Shown here piece after piece: positions 1-9,042 of a stretch of DNA of 64,000 bases. The stretch is from DASXQK01 sp963724385. GTDB taxonomy: Bacteria > Pseudomonadota > Alphaproteobacteria > Dongiales > Dongiaceae. Position 1 is the first letter of the stretch, and each line of letters opens with the position of its first letter. Below the pieces are notes generated by a model. That model saw nothing but the letters and a program-made list of their open reading frames with translations, was not told where the DNA came from and ran no database searches. The stretch lies in NCBI GenBank assembly GCA_963724385.1, contig CAVRUJ010000001.1, forward strand, positions 2,356,001-2,420,000. The letters are read 5' to 3'. Position numbers and translations under genes: made by a program.

Positions 1-11
1 CAGAGGGCGGA

Positions 12-563
12 ATGAGTATGCAATCGTCGCCGGGCTTGCGCCCAGGCGCCGGGGGAAAACCACGGCGGCGCTTGGCGGCCCCGCCGGTGGGTTTGTTCAT
101 CGGCATTGCTCTTGCGGCATCAGCGATACACGCAGCAGCGGCGCAAGAGTGCATGAGCTTTTGCCGGCAGTCGCCGGGAGAAGAAGGGCCTGAAAGCTGC
201 GCCGCACGTTGCAGCCCGGGTGGCGACCTTGACGTGACGCGCCCTTGGACGCTGCCCGCCGTCCACTATGGAGCCATCGCGATTGACCCAAAGAGCGGTG
301 CATCGGGATCGGCCTACAACACCACGTCCGCCGCGGAAGCCAAGCAGCAGGCTATGTCCTTCTGCGCGCGGTACGGCAACGACTGTGAAGTGGTCATCAG
401 CTTCTTCAATACCTGCGCTGCCGTTGCGGCGGCGGTGGGAAATGAAACCTACACCGTTGCCACAAACGACAAGCGCGGCATCGCCGAAAACAAGGCGAGG
501 AACGCTTGCATCCAGAAGAACGGTAACTGTCGAAGCGAGACCTCAATCTGTGCCGGCCCATAG
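12..563 (+). CDS. Secreted DUF4189 domain protein
   Basis: The 183-residue protein has a basic N-terminus, a hydrophobic stretch at about residues 27-43 and an Ala-rich cleavage region (AIHAAAAQ), which is a plausible Sec signal peptide. A Cys-rich segment follows. The C-terminal ~100 residues (HYGAIAIDPKSGASGSAYN, then paired Cys in FCARYGNDCEVV and ACIQKNGNC) match the pattern of DUF4189, a small extracytoplasmic domain of unknown function. The regularly spaced cysteines suggest disulfide bonds in the periplasm. The start lies at the window edge, so its promoter cannot be judged. No enzymatic motif is visible. Confidence 0.75.
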   Translation: MSMQSSPGLRPGAGGKPRRRLAAPPVGLFIGIALAASAIHAAAAQECMSFCRQSPGEEGPESCAARCSPGGDLDVTRPWTLPAVHYGAIAIDPKSGASGSAYNTTSAAEAKQQAMSFCARYGNDCEVVISFFNTCAAVAAAVGNETYTVATNDKRGIAENKARNACIQKNGNCRSETSICAGP

Positions 564-627
564 GCGAGTACCGCTAGAGAGCCAGGGCTAAGCAGGACGG
601 CGGCCAGTTCCTGAGCCTTACGGATTC

Positions 628-960
628 CTAGAACGGAGCGCAACTGGTCCATTTGAGCTGCGCGTTCCGGATGATCGCTTCCGACGTTGATGCGTCATAG
701 TCATACTTCCCGGTCACACTGACTGCAGAACCCGGGGCGCACTGGGCCTCGGACTTATGCGTGTCGACCGTGATCGAGGCCGTGCCATCGAACAAGTCAA
801 ACGACCAATTGCCGCTGTTGTCTCTATAATAGTTGCTGGTCGTTCCCGATACCGAGACGGGATCACCCTCCTGCGCGTTCAAGGCGTCGGTGATCGACTC
901 GCCATAGCTCGGGCATGCCACGAGCAGCAAGAGCGTCGAAGTTACAGTGGCGATTTGCAT
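628..960 (-). CDS. Small exported protein, OB-fold-like
   Basis: I chose the ATG at 960 because GGGGAG lies 7 bases upstream; the frame is open further upstream but has no ribosome site there. The 110-residue product starts MQIATVTSTLLLLVACP, a signal peptide, possibly with a lipobox-like Cys. The body contains DPVSVSGTTSNYYRDNSGNW and GSAVSVTGKYDY, alternating beta-strand patterns like those of small periplasmic OB-fold proteins. The family is uncertain. It is convergent with the DUF4189 gene and separated from it by 64 bases. Confidence 0.5.
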   Translation of the reverse strand: MQIATVTSTLLLLVACPSYGESITDALNAQEGDPVSVSGTTSNYYRDNSGNWSFDLFDGTASITVDTHKSEAQCAPGSAVSVTGKYDYDASTSEAIIRNAQLKWTSCAPF

Positions 961-1266
961 GCGTTGCTCCCCTAGCAACCGCAAATCAGCATACTTTGCG
1001 GATTTTCTCAAAGAAAGGCCCTGCCGAGGGGACGGGGCTCATGCCGCGCAGGGCAGTACGCTTGCGTCTTGCTCAACCCGGGCTTGACTCCAAGGATGAC
1101 CGGCAAATCTTCCTCCGCTTCCGCAGGTTGGAGCCTGATTTCCGGATCGAGCTTAAGCGCGCTTGAGACGACCAGGCCCTGGTCGGATCGCCATTGATCT
1201 GCATCAACGAAGGCCCCGGCAGAGTCTGCCAGAAGATCGACTCCGTTCAGCTTTCGGAGGCGGGCC

Positions 1267-1381
1267 ATGTCTTCGAGGGGAGATCTACTATCTTGCGCTG
1301 GTGCTCGTGGCCTTCACGGCTTTCGGGGTTACGCTTGCCCTGCAAAGCTGGCTGGAAGGCAGGCACGACCGCCACGGCTGA
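1267..1381 (+). pseudogene. Small single-TM protein, apparent +1 frameshift after start
   Basis: An ATG at 1267 is preceded by GGAGG, 5 bases away, but its own frame gives an unconvincing peptide. One frame over reads GEIYYLALVLVAFTAFGV..., a clean single transmembrane helix with a charged tail ending at 1381. Dropping one T from the TT at 1272-1273 would join them as M-S-R-G-E-I-Y-Y, giving a protein of about 37 residues. I therefore read this as one tiny membrane-protein gene with a one-base insertion, either real or an assembly error. Confidence 0.4.
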
Positions 1382-1452
1382 CCCTGGCCGGCGCTGCCAC
1401 GGATTAGCCGCAATTCGCGTGCATCCATGGCGGCGAAGCAGAGAAGGGCGGA

Positions 1453-1893
1453 ATGGTGGCAGGCCGAACGGCGGCGATTGCCTTGATCTTCGCTTTCCTC
1501 GCGTTCCCGCTGAAGGAGAGCCGGGCGCAGCAATACCCTCTTGTCGGCCACTGGCAAACGAACGTGACGCTGAACGGGTTGCCCGTCACCAGCGACGCGA
1601 CCCTGAGTCCGGACGGCAGCTTCACCATGACCGGGCAAAGCGATCCTGGGCTGGAATTCAATGTCGTCGGCACCTACACGGTCTTGCCGGGGCAGCAGAC
1701 CATCCGATTCGTCAATCGAGACTGGGAGCCCAAAGAGGAATGCCTGCCGGGCCTCGACTTCGAAATGCATTGCGAGACGCTTGCCGTGCCCCAGACCCTG
1801 GATGCCCGTTATCGGTTCGTCTCGCCGGACGCCGTGATTCTCAAGTCCCCGAGCCTTGATACGGGGCCGGTGCAGTACCAGCGCATGCAATGA
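1453..1893 (+). CDS. Secreted hypothetical protein, lipocalin-like pattern
   Basis: The 146-residue protein has a signal peptide (TAAIALIFAFLAFPLK, cleavage near SRAQQ). The mature part starts YPLVGHWQTNVTLNG and continues with short beta-strands (DATLSPDGSFTMTG, VVGTYTVLPGQQTIRF), a pattern common in small beta-barrel proteins of lipocalin type. Two Cys near the C-terminus (EECLPG, MHCETL) could form a disulfide. GAAGGGCGGA precedes the ATG. The function is unknown. Confidence 0.55.
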   Translation: MVAGRTAAIALIFAFLAFPLKESRAQQYPLVGHWQTNVTLNGLPVTSDATLSPDGSFTMTGQSDPGLEFNVVGTYTVLPGQQTIRFVNRDWEPKEECLPGLDFEMHCETLAVPQTLDARYRFVSPDAVILKSPSLDTGPVQYQRMQ

Positions 1894-1923
1894 AATCTTC
1901 GGCCGGCGGCGAAAGGGCCGAGT

Positions 1924-2040
1924 TCACTCCTTCTTTTCGCTAAGGACCTTCAGGATGGCCTCCAGCTTCATGATGGAGAGCCCCGTCTGGGCGACAAGAA
2001 TGACGAGCAGCAGCGGAACGATGACGTAAAGAAAGTACAT
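1924..2040 (-). CDS. 38-residue single-pass membrane protein
   Basis: This short reading frame begins with ATG at 2040, 7 bases after GGAG. Its product is MYFLYVIVPLLLVILVAQTG followed by a short amphipathic, Lys/Glu-rich tail ending SEKKE. It has one predicted transmembrane helix with the N-terminus outside or in the membrane and a charged cytosolic tail. Its stop lies 31 bases from the convergent gene ending at 1893. The function is unknown. The ribosome site and clean membrane topology support a real gene despite its size. Confidence 0.55.
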   Translation of the reverse strand: MYFLYVIVPLLLVILVAQTGLSIMKLEAILKVLSEKKE

Positions 2041-2230
2041 GATGGTTCTCCTGCACCAGGCTTTGCTTGTCGCGGCCGATCACCGGCCATCCTTGAACGC
2101 TTTGCGAGACATCATCTAGCCATCCGACAGCGCCGGCCCGCCGATTGATCTTCGGCGGGATCGATAATCCAGCGCAAGGCCGCCGTCGCATTCAGAGGCG
2201 GCCGCGCCAGCCTGCACCGGCATCATCACG

Positions 2231-2899
2231 CTAACCTTGCCAATGCCCTGGCACGAAAGCCCAGCCGCCGTTGTACTGTTCCCAGTGATCGGGCACCCAC
2301 ATGGCTGTGGGGTAGGGACGCTGCGCGTAGTGACCAGGGACCCATTGGTATTGGCTGCCGGTCCACTGCCAATAGCCCGACTGCCAGACATAGGTGTCGT
2401 CCGGCGGCGGCGGGACATATTCCGACTGGAGCGGCGGCGGAGCGGTATTCGGCCCCTGGTTGACGGGGGACTGGGGCTGCGTGCCCGGCACCTGATTGCC
2501 CTTGGAATACATGCATTGCATGTAGGCGTTGTCGTATTGCTGCTGGAGGCTGCCTTGGCTGCCCTGGGAACCGCTGGCGCCGATGGCCGTGCCGGCGACC
2601 GCGCCCGAGGCGGCGCCGATGGCCGCACCATTGCCCCCGCCGACGGCCGCACCCAGGCCAGCTCCCAGGAGCGTGCCGACAACGGCGGTGCCGACAGCCT
2701 GGTTGTTGGCAGATTGGGCCTGGCCGCTGACCTGCTGCTGGGCATAGTCCTTGCAAACGGCCTGGTCGGCCTGGAACTGGTCGAAGGGTTTGTTGGGCGC
2801 GGGCATGACCGCCACGCTCGGCCCCTGCGGCGTAGTGGCGCAGCCGCCAAGGGCGATCGCGGTTGCGATGCCGAAGGCGGCGAAACTTCTCTTGTACAC
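2231..2899 (-). CDS. Lipoprotein with glycine-zipper and YXWxPGHW repeats
   Basis: I chose the GTG at 2899 because GGAGG is about 9 bases upstream; an in-frame ATG at 2923 lies before that ribosome site. The product begins VYKRSFAAFGIATAIALGGC, a lipoprotein signal with lipobox LGGC. Residues ~75-115 form a glycine-zipper (GTLLGAGLGAAVGGGNGAAIG...), as in outer-membrane-associated 17-kDa-antigen-type proteins. The C-terminus carries aromatic repeats (YVWQSGYWQW, YQWVPGHYAQ, WAFVPGHWQG) typical of the YXWGXW family. It probably sits in the outer membrane or periplasm. Its molecular role is unknown. Confidence 0.7.
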   Translation of the reverse strand: MYKRSFAAFGIATAIALGGCATTPQGPSVAVMPAPNKPFDQFQADQAVCKDYAQQQVSGQAQSANNQAVGTAVVGTLLGAGLGAAVGGGNGAAIGAASGAVAGTAIGASGSQGSQGSLQQQYDNAYMQCMYSKGNQVPGTQPQSPVNQGPNTAPPPLQSEYVPPPPDDTYVWQSGYWQWTGSQYQWVPGHYAQRPYPTAMWVPDHWEQYNGGWAFVPGHWQG

Positions 2900-3280
2900 C
2901 AAATCGTTCCTCCAATGAGGCACAGGGTCAGGCCATTGCCTATCTGCGGCACGACTGTGCCGACAAGGCCGAGGCTCGCGATCTGCGCATGTTTGTAATT
3001 GTACAATCTCCCGGGGCCTTGCGCGATGCCGAGAAGCGCCGAACGGGCGACTTTCTCCGCCACTTTAAGAAGACTGTCCGTGACGGTGGACAATTGACGT
3101 AAGTCAAGGCCTTTTCCTCACACAAATAATAAATTATTAACCTACGGTCGATCCTGCGCCGCTGAGTCACGGTGGTGCCGGACGCTCGGCAATTCGTCGA
3201 CTTTCGCTTCGATCTACGGGGTTACCGCCTCTGATGCCTAGGGAGTCGCACAAGCCTGGCCGATCAGGTCGAGGGGTCGC

Positions 3281-5245
3281 TTGCTGCATGCGAGCGCGGC
3301 CATGACGGGCCCGTCGCGCAGGTTTCCCTGGTGGATATTGCCGCCCCTGGCCGCGGCCCTGGCGCTCGGCTGGCTGCTGGCCGTGCTCTCTTTTCGGTTC
3401 GGCGCCGATCGCTGGATGGCCGAGACCGAGCGGTATCGCTGGTTCGGCATGGTCCTGCCGGCCCTCATTCTGTCCATGGCCGCGCTGTTCGTGGCCGGGG
3501 TCCATCTCCAGCAGCGGCAATTGCGCCGGCTGAAAGACGCCAACCGAATCGTCGAAGGCAGCTCGACCGTGCTCTTTCGCCTCAAGGCCGCAGGCGGGAT
3601 GCCTATGACCTATGTCTCCGAGAACATCGGGCGCTACGGACGTCCGGCCGCGGAGTTCATCCGGTCACCCCACCTCTACCGCTCCCTCATCCATCCGGAG
3701 GACGCGCCCGGCTTCGACGCGGCCATGGCGGGGCTCCTGGCCGGCCGGGCCGAGCCCGGCAACATCGACTTCCGCATGGCCGCCGCCGACGGATCCTACG
3801 TCTGGTTCGAAAACCGGTACCTGCCGGTGCGCGACCGGCGGGGCAGGGTGGTGGAAGTCGAGGGCATCCTCCTCGACATCACGGAGGGCAAGCGCGCGGC
3901 GGGAGAAATCGCGCGGCTCGCCCGCAGCGACGACCTGACCGGCCTCGCCAACCGGCCTGTATTCTTCGAGCGGGTCGAGCAAGCCCTGTTGGCCGCCAGG
4001 CGCAACGGGCCGAAGTTCGCCATCCTCTACATCGACCTCGACCACTTCAAGGACGTCAATGACACCCGAGGCCACCACGTCGGGGACCTGCTGCTGAAGT
4101 CGGTCGCCGAGCGCCTGCGCGGGAGCCTGCGCGCCACCGATCTGGTCGCCCGGCTCGGCGGTGACGAATTCGCAATCCTGCAAACCGGCGTCGCGGAGGC
4201 TTCGGACTCCGGCCATCTCGCTGCCAAGCTCGCGAAGCTGATGGCCCAGCCGGTGCAACTCGATGGGGGCGACGTTCGCTGCACCATCAGCATCGGCATT
4301 GCTCTCTACGCCAGCGGCGTCGATTCCGCGGACGTGCTCATTCAGCAAGCCGACGTCGCCCTCTACAGGGCCAAGGAACGGGGCCGCAACCAGTATTGCT
4401 TCCACACCCAGGAGCTGGACGCCGAGGTTCGCAATCGCGTCTGCCTCTCGGGCGATCTTCGTCAGGCCCTGACGCGCAACGAGTTCGAGCTTCACTACCA
4501 GCCGCTGGTCGAGCTGGGAACGGGTCGAATCATCGGGCTGGAAGCGTTGATCCGCTGGAACCACCCGACGCGCGGACGCCTGCTGCCGGCCGAATTCCTG
4601 CCGGTGGCCCAGGCGACCGGCCTCGCTGGCCAGATCGGCCAATGGGCGATCGGCGAGGCCTGCCGCCAGATGAGCCAATGGCGCGACGAAAAGATTGCGC
4701 CGCCGGAGATCGCCGTAAACCTGTCCGCGGCCGAACTGAAGATGGTGCAGGACGTGGAGCGCTCGGTCACCGAGGGCGCCAAGCGCTGGTCGATCAAGTC
4801 CGACTGGCTGACGTTAGAGATCACCGAAGCCGCGCTGATGGAAACAACCGAGCGGGACGTCGCCGCCGTGGCCCGGCTGCAAAGCCAGGGCGTCAGGATT
4901 GCCATCGACGATTTCGGCACCGGCTATTCATCGGTCGATCACCTGGCGGGACTGAGGGCCGGGCGCCTGAAGATCGACCAGCGCTTCGTGGCCGGCGCGC
5001 CCAAGCACAACCGCGACTCCATTATCGTGCGCTCGGCCATCGGGCTTGCCCGTGAACTGGGCATGGAGGTCGTGGCCGAGGGCGTCGAGACCGCCGAACA
5101 ATGCGATTTCCTGCTCGCCGCCGGCTGCGAATACGGCCAGGGATTCCTGTTCAGCCGGCCGGTGGACGCGTCCGAAGCCGGCCGGTTGCTGCGCCAGGGC
5201 GTGATCGGCAGCTACCGCCGGCAGCCGGATCTGCTGCTGGCCTGA
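3281..5245 (+). CDS. Membrane PAS-GGDEF-EAL c-di-GMP enzyme
   Basis: This 654-residue protein has two N-terminal transmembrane helices (about 18-45 and 53-75), a PAS domain (about 85-205), a GGDEF diguanylate cyclase domain and an EAL phosphodiesterase domain. GGDEF is intact at about residue 292, with the I-site RATD just before it. The EAL motif is EALIR at about 421, and the metal/catalytic signatures DDFGTGYSS (~542), KIDQ, EGVETAEQ and QGF are all present, so both activities look possible. It should control intracellular c-di-GMP in response to a PAS-sensed signal. The start may be the TTG at 3281, which has GAGGGG just upstream, or the ATG at 3302, which does not. Confidence 0.93.
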   Translation: MLHASAAMTGPSRRFPWWILPPLAAALALGWLLAVLSFRFGADRWMAETERYRWFGMVLPALILSMAALFVAGVHLQQRQLRRLKDANRIVEGSSTVLFRLKAAGGMPMTYVSENIGRYGRPAAEFIRSPHLYRSLIHPEDAPGFDAAMAGLLAGRAEPGNIDFRMAAADGSYVWFENRYLPVRDRRGRVVEVEGILLDITEGKRAAGEIARLARSDDLTGLANRPVFFERVEQALLAARRNGPKFAILYIDLDHFKDVNDTRGHHVGDLLLKSVAERLRGSLRATDLVARLGGDEFAILQTGVAEASDSGHLAAKLAKLMAQPVQLDGGDVRCTISIGIALYASGVDSADVLIQQADVALYRAKERGRNQYCFHTQELDAEVRNRVCLSGDLRQALTRNEFELHYQPLVELGTGRIIGLEALIRWNHPTRGRLLPAEFLPVAQATGLAGQIGQWAIGEACRQMSQWRDEKIAPPEIAVNLSAAELKMVQDVERSVTEGAKRWSIKSDWLTLEITEAALMETTERDVAAVARLQSQGVRIAIDDFGTGYSSVDHLAGLRAGRLKIDQRFVAGAPKHNRDSIIVRSAIGLARELGMEVVAEGVETAEQCDFLLAAGCEYGQGFLFSRPVDASEAGRLLRQGVIGSYRRQPDLLLA

Positions 5246-5454
5246 GGCCTCGGCCGCGCCTGCGCGTGGACGCGAGATTCCAGCCATAGGCGCCAGCGTT
5301 AGCGCCCCTACAGTTCCCCAATGACGAGGCCCCATGAGACACGCGCGATCGTTCCGCGATAGCGGCCGCAGATCGCAGAAACTGCAGGCTTCCTCGGCGA
5401 CCGAAGAGACCTGACTTCGCCGGCCGACTGGACCAAGCGGCGAGTTGCAACGTT

Positions 5455-6684
5455 TCAGCTGATAAGATGAACGGTTCCAGGAGACCCTGAGCCAGCGCCA
5501 CAGTAGAACCCGAACTCCGCGTCGTTGTAGTCGTAGTCGTCAGCCCCCCCGCCCATGTCATTCCATTCGTAATACACGGCTTGGCCGTTCAACTCTTGGC
5601 AACTCTTTCCTGCATTTGGCTGCAAGGTATTGCCATAACAATTGCCGACGACGGGCGCAGTGATCGTTTGGAAGTTGCTGCTGGTGATGCTGTTTATGCT
5701 GGTCGAGGTCACAGCCGTGCCGTTGCCGAACGTCGTAACGATCTGCAAGCTGCAATTCTGAACAGTGCTGCTGCCGTGATTGTTGAAGCCGCTGGAATAC
5801 GCACCATTGGTTGACGTGCTGCCTGTTTGGTTGCCGTTGGAATCCAGAACCTGTGTGGTCGCGGAAGCGGACGGGTCCGCCTTTTGGGAATAGAGTGCGT
5901 GGGTGGATCCCTGCGACTGACCATTGTACTGGCCGCTGCCGTAGCCGATTCTCCCGCCGGTAACATTGTAAAGCATCAAGCCTATTTTTTGGGATACCGG
6001 CATGGATACGGTGACGGTGCCGTTGGAGGTGCTGTTCATGTTCGTGAAGAGGAAATTGAATGTGTTGTCGACGCTCGCGTTCGGTGCCGTCGAGCTCCCC
6101 ATCTGCGTGGCATCAAAGGCCGGCACGCTCCCATCGCTGGGTATCGGGTACTCATAAATGTAGTTGGCATCATAGGCGCTGCTGCCCCAGCCGCCGGCAT
6201 TGAAGGTAACGGTGACAATCGGGTTGATGGCCGTCGCCGTCGCCGACACAGACATGGAAGGCATAAGAAACGACAAAAAGGTGGTAGGCACAGTGCCGCT
6301 TGCCGTGACTGTCATGTTGAAGGAGCTGGGAGTGCCAGGGCAAGCCGTCCCGCTGGTCGAGCCGGTGGCGGTAGGCGTGATGGTGCCGTTGTGCCAAGGC
6401 TGGGCCGTGGCATTGAAGACGTTGGTGGCAATGGTTTGCGCGGTGGTCTGAGAGCCAGGACCGGTGGTCGTGCATGCGGTGTAGGCGGTTGCGCCTGCTA
6501 GCGCCGCCGTATCGACCGTGCTCTGCAGAGTGGTTCGGAAATCGACGGCGTCCATGTAGTCCACCGCAACGCCGACCGCGTAGATGAGTACCGTCGACAT
6601 GAGCGCAGCCATAACAAGGACGTTTCCTTTGCGGCTGCCCCGGAATCGCCCTAGAAGATTTGCGAAATCATATGAATGCGCCAT
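5455..6684 (-). CDS. TadG-like Flp pilus-associated protein
   Basis: The 409-residue protein starts with a short cytosolic segment, then GNVLVMAALMSTVLIYAVGVAVDYM, the N-terminal helix of the TadG/Flp-assembly family, followed by TTLQSTVDTAALAGATAY, the characteristic continuation. The rest is Ser/Thr/Asn/Gly-rich and probably extracytoplasmic. No von Willebrand A domain is evident, so it is a TadG N-terminal-type protein only. It is the last gene of a three-gene minus-strand operon after two TadE-like genes, 24 bases downstream of the second. A pilus or envelope role is inferred from the family. Confidence 0.75.
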   Translation of the reverse strand: MAHSYDFANLLGRFRGSRKGNVLVMAALMSTVLIYAVGVAVDYMDAVDFRTTLQSTVDTAALAGATAYTACTTTGPGSQTTAQTIATNVFNATAQPWHNGTITPTATGSTSGTACPGTPSSFNMTVTASGTVPTTFLSFLMPSMSVSATATAINPIVTVTFNAGGWGSSAYDANYIYEYPIPSDGSVPAFDATQMGSSTAPNASVDNTFNFLFTNMNSTSNGTVTVSMPVSQKIGLMLYNVTGGRIGYGSGQYNGQSQGSTHALYSQKADPSASATTQVLDSNGNQTGSTSTNGAYSSGFNNHGSSTVQNCSLQIVTTFGNGTAVTSTSINSITSSNFQTITAPVVGNCYGNTLQPNAGKSCQELNGQAVYYEWNDMGGGADDYDYNDAEFGFYCGAGSGSPGTVHLIS

Positions 6685-6708
6685 GGATGCCTCGATAGTG
6701 CGGGTTTC

Positions 6709-7263
6709 TCACGGTGTGCTGCAGCCCGTACAGGAAAGAGTGGAATTGTTCCGTGGCCGGGCGAAAGCCGTCCTGGTGAAAGTCTGACTGGCAGGAAGCA
6801 GATAGCTGATAGCCGAGTTGTAAACGTACTTCCCTTCAACCACGATAACGCTGTCGTTGTTATTGGGCGTCAGGTTGGATGGCGCCAGGCTCGTGCCGGA
6901 TATCGAGCTGATGCCGGAACCGCACTGTGTCGTGTCGTGCCAATCCTGGCTGGCCGTTCCGCCATTGTTTGTCACGCTGGCGACGGCGGCGGAATAGGAT
7001 CCGGTGGCGTAAGGAGTCAATACAAGCCTCGCGCCGGAACAGTCGTCGCTCAAGTTCGCCAGGGTTATCGAGCCGGAGATATCGGCGGCCACCAGATTGG
7101 CATACACTTGGGTCGCGTTGCCGACTTTCATGTATGCGCGTACCAACTCCGTAGCCTCGAAGGTCCCGAAGAACAAGAACACCATGACGGGCAAGATCAA
7201 GGCGAACTCGACCAGAGCCGCTCCCCGCCGGCTGCTGAACGCCGCAAGCAGTCCGGGCCTCAC
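6709..7263 (-). CDS. TadE-like pseudopilin (second copy)
   Basis: This 184-residue protein has the TadE signature near the N-terminus: RRGAALVEFALILPVMVFLF, with the Glu at the expected place after a basic stretch. An extracytoplasmic domain follows, with Cys pairs and Ser/Asn-rich sequence. Its start overlaps the stop of the upstream TadE-like gene by four bases, indicating translational coupling. TadE proteins are minor pseudopilins of Tad (tight adherence) pili. No prepilin peptidase, TadA ATPase or secretin gene is visible in this window. Confidence 0.75.
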   Translation of the reverse strand: MRPGLLAAFSSRRGAALVEFALILPVMVFLFFGTFEATELVRAYMKVGNATQVYANLVAADISGSITLANLSDDCSGARLVLTPYATGSYSAAVASVTNNGGTASQDWHDTTQCGSGISSISGTSLAPSNLTPNNNDSVIVVEGKYVYNSAISYLLPASQTFTRTAFARPRNNSTLSCTGCSTP

Positions 7264-7781
7264 GAGTAGGGCTCCGTCTGGAAGACGATGGTCGAAATCA
7301 GAAGCAAGCTGCCACCAGAAACGTATCTTCCGATGAACGCGATGTAGGCCCGGTTATATGCAGTCTGCACGATCACATGGGCGCTGGCAGTTCCCATGGA
7401 GAAGGTCCCGGCGTTGCTCAAAGATCCGCCACTGGCAGACTGCGCCGAGAGGCCCGAGAAGCTGGAAGCATTGTTGACATAGACCTGCAGGTTGCTGGTG
7501 CAGCTTGGGATCAACCCTCCCATCTCGTTGCAGACGGCAGTCGTGAAGTCGCTGATTGTATTGCCCCCCTTCTGGTAAGTGCCCAGGAGGATGTTCCTTG
7601 CGGCGTCTCGGGTGGCGTTGTCCAGCGTGGCCTGAGTGAATATGGTGAGCCCGTCGTCGACGATCATGAACACCAGCGCAAGAAAGACGGGCGCCACCAA
7701 GGCGAACTGGATGAGCGGGTTGCCGCCGGTATGGCGCAGGAACCGTCTGATCAGGCCGGTTGGATGAACGATTCTCCGCAT
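7260..7781 (-). CDS. TadE-like pseudopilin (first copy)
   Basis: The 173-residue product has a basic N-terminus, then GGNPLIQFALVAPVFLALVF, a TadE-type helix in which the usual Glu is replaced by Gln. The segment ATLDNATRDAARNILLG that follows is typical of TadE. The remainder is likely extracytoplasmic. It is the first gene of the TadE-TadE-TadG operon. The Gln in place of Glu may affect processing or assembly; that is inference from the family rule. Confidence 0.72.
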   Translation of the reverse strand: MRRIVHPTGLIRRFLRHTGGNPLIQFALVAPVFLALVFMIVDDGLTIFTQATLDNATRDAARNILLGTYQKGGNTISDFTTAVCNEMGGLIPSCTSNLQVYVNNASSFSGLSAQSASGGSLSNAGTFSMGTASAHVIVQTAYNRAYIAFIGRYVSGGSLLLISTIVFQTEPYS

Positions 7782-8087
7782 GTCAGCGAACCTCGACGGG
7801 CCTTTCGCCGTGGATCGCAGTTCCGCGCCCTAGGGAGCGCAGCGGTATACCTTGGCGGTAGCAATCGACGGTCATCATGAGCATCCCGGTGAAGCCAAAA
7901 ACAGAGAAACGGTCATTAAATATAGATTATCGCAAGCATTCCAGCAACAAGCTTCGGCCCTTGTGACACGGAAAATACGGCCGGGCAAGCTAGGGATTCC
8001 CCGTAGCGTTTCAAAGGGATTTCACGATTTCGTGTGCACCGCGGCAAGGGACGCGTGCTCCGGCCCGCTGCGGTCGCTCCCGACGGG
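7782..8087. promoter_or_regulatory. Intergenic region upstream of the tadE-like operon
   Basis: No convincing gene. The segment around 7905-7935 is locally A+T-rich (TTAAATATAGATTATCG) in a GC-rich background, which is a reasonable place for the promoter of the minus-strand tadE operon. The rest is the 3' region of the carbamoylase gene. No clear operator or terminator was identified. Confidence 0.3.
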
Positions 8088-9017
8088 CTAGCGCAGGCTT
8101 CCCACCGTATCGACGATAAGGCGGTAGTGCTCCGGGCGCCGGTGGGCGGCGAAGTTGAAGATGTTCTGCTTGATGTAGGCCCCGGCGTCGAGATCGCAAG
8201 CCGCCAGGATGAGCTCATCCTCCAGGGTGGCGCTCTGGGCGACGATCTCGCCATTGGGCGTAACGATGGCGCTGCCGCCCATCATGTCGACACCCTCCTC
8301 GCAGCCCGCCTTGGCGACACCGACCACCCAGCTGCCGTTCTGATAGGCCCCGGCCTGCATGGAGAGGTGGTTGTGAAAAGCGCGCAGGTGCGGCGGCTCG
8401 AAGCGCTGGCCGTTCAGGGTGGGGGTATTGTAACCGATGAGCACCATCTCGACGCCCTGGAGTCCCAGGACCCGGAAGGCCTCCGGCCATCGCCTGTCGT
8501 TGCAGATCAGGATTCCGATCCGGCCTCCCAGGCTGTCCCAAACCTTGAAGCCGAGGTTTCCGGGCTCGAAATAGCGCTTTTCCAGATGCTGGAAGGCTCT
8601 GGCCGGATCCGGTTCGGCATGACCGGGAAGGTGGATCTTCCGGTACTTGGCGACGATCCGGCCTCGCCTGTCGGTCAGGACCGCGCTGTTGAAGCGCCGT
8701 TCCCGGCCATCCTCCGTGGCCAGTTCGGCGTAGCCGAGGTGGAAGGCGACGCCCAGGCGATCGGCCGTTTCGAACAGCGGCGCCGTTTCAGGGGACGGCA
8801 TTTCCCGCTCGAAAAAGGAGTCCAGCTCGGCTCGATCCTCGATATGCCAGCGCGGGAAGAACGTGGTGAGGGCGAGCTCGGGAAATACCACCAGCTCGGC
8901 CCCCCGGCTCTTGGCCTCGATCATCAGGGCAACCATGCGCCGGACGGAGGAGGAACGTGGCTCGCTTCGCGCGACGGGCCCGAGCTGCGCGCCGGCTACC
9001 TGGAGAATGCGCGGCAA
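8088..9017 (-). CDS. N-carbamoyl-D-amino-acid hydrolase (nitrilase superfamily)
   Basis: The product is a carbon-nitrogen hydrolase of about 309 residues. The catalytic triad is visible: Glu in VVFPELALTTFFPRW, Lys in KYRKIHLPG and Cys in ILICNDRRWPE, the pattern of D-carbamoylases that release D-amino acid, CO2 and ammonia from N-carbamoyl-D-amino acids. I chose the TTG at 9017 because the family starts just before the first strand (RILQVAGAQLGPV) and GGGAGG lies 10 bases upstream. A longer frame would overlap the racemase gene. It is the last gene of the hydantoinase-like operon, fitting hydrolysis of the carbamoyl product of the upstream cyclic amidohydrolase. Confidence 0.88.
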   Translation of the reverse strand: MPRILQVAGAQLGPVARSEPRSSSVRRMVALMIEAKSRGAELVVFPELALTTFFPRWHIEDRAELDSFFEREMPSPETAPLFETADRLGVAFHLGYAELATEDGRERRFNSAVLTDRRGRIVAKYRKIHLPGHAEPDPARAFQHLEKRYFEPGNLGFKVWDSLGGRIGILICNDRRWPEAFRVLGLQGVEMVLIGYNTPTLNGQRFEPPHLRAFHNHLSMQAGAYQNGSWVVGVAKAGCEEGVDMMGGSAIVTPNGEIVAQSATLEDELILAACDLDAGAYIKQNIFNFAAHRRPEHYRLIVDTVGSLR

Positions 9018-9042
9018 GGGGCCTGTTCCTCCCCTGCTGCGC

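Noticed and set aside
2116..3093. 325-codon minus-strand open frame
   Set aside because: It is a shadow of the glycine-zipper lipoprotein gene and has low-complexity Arg/Ser/Pro composition.
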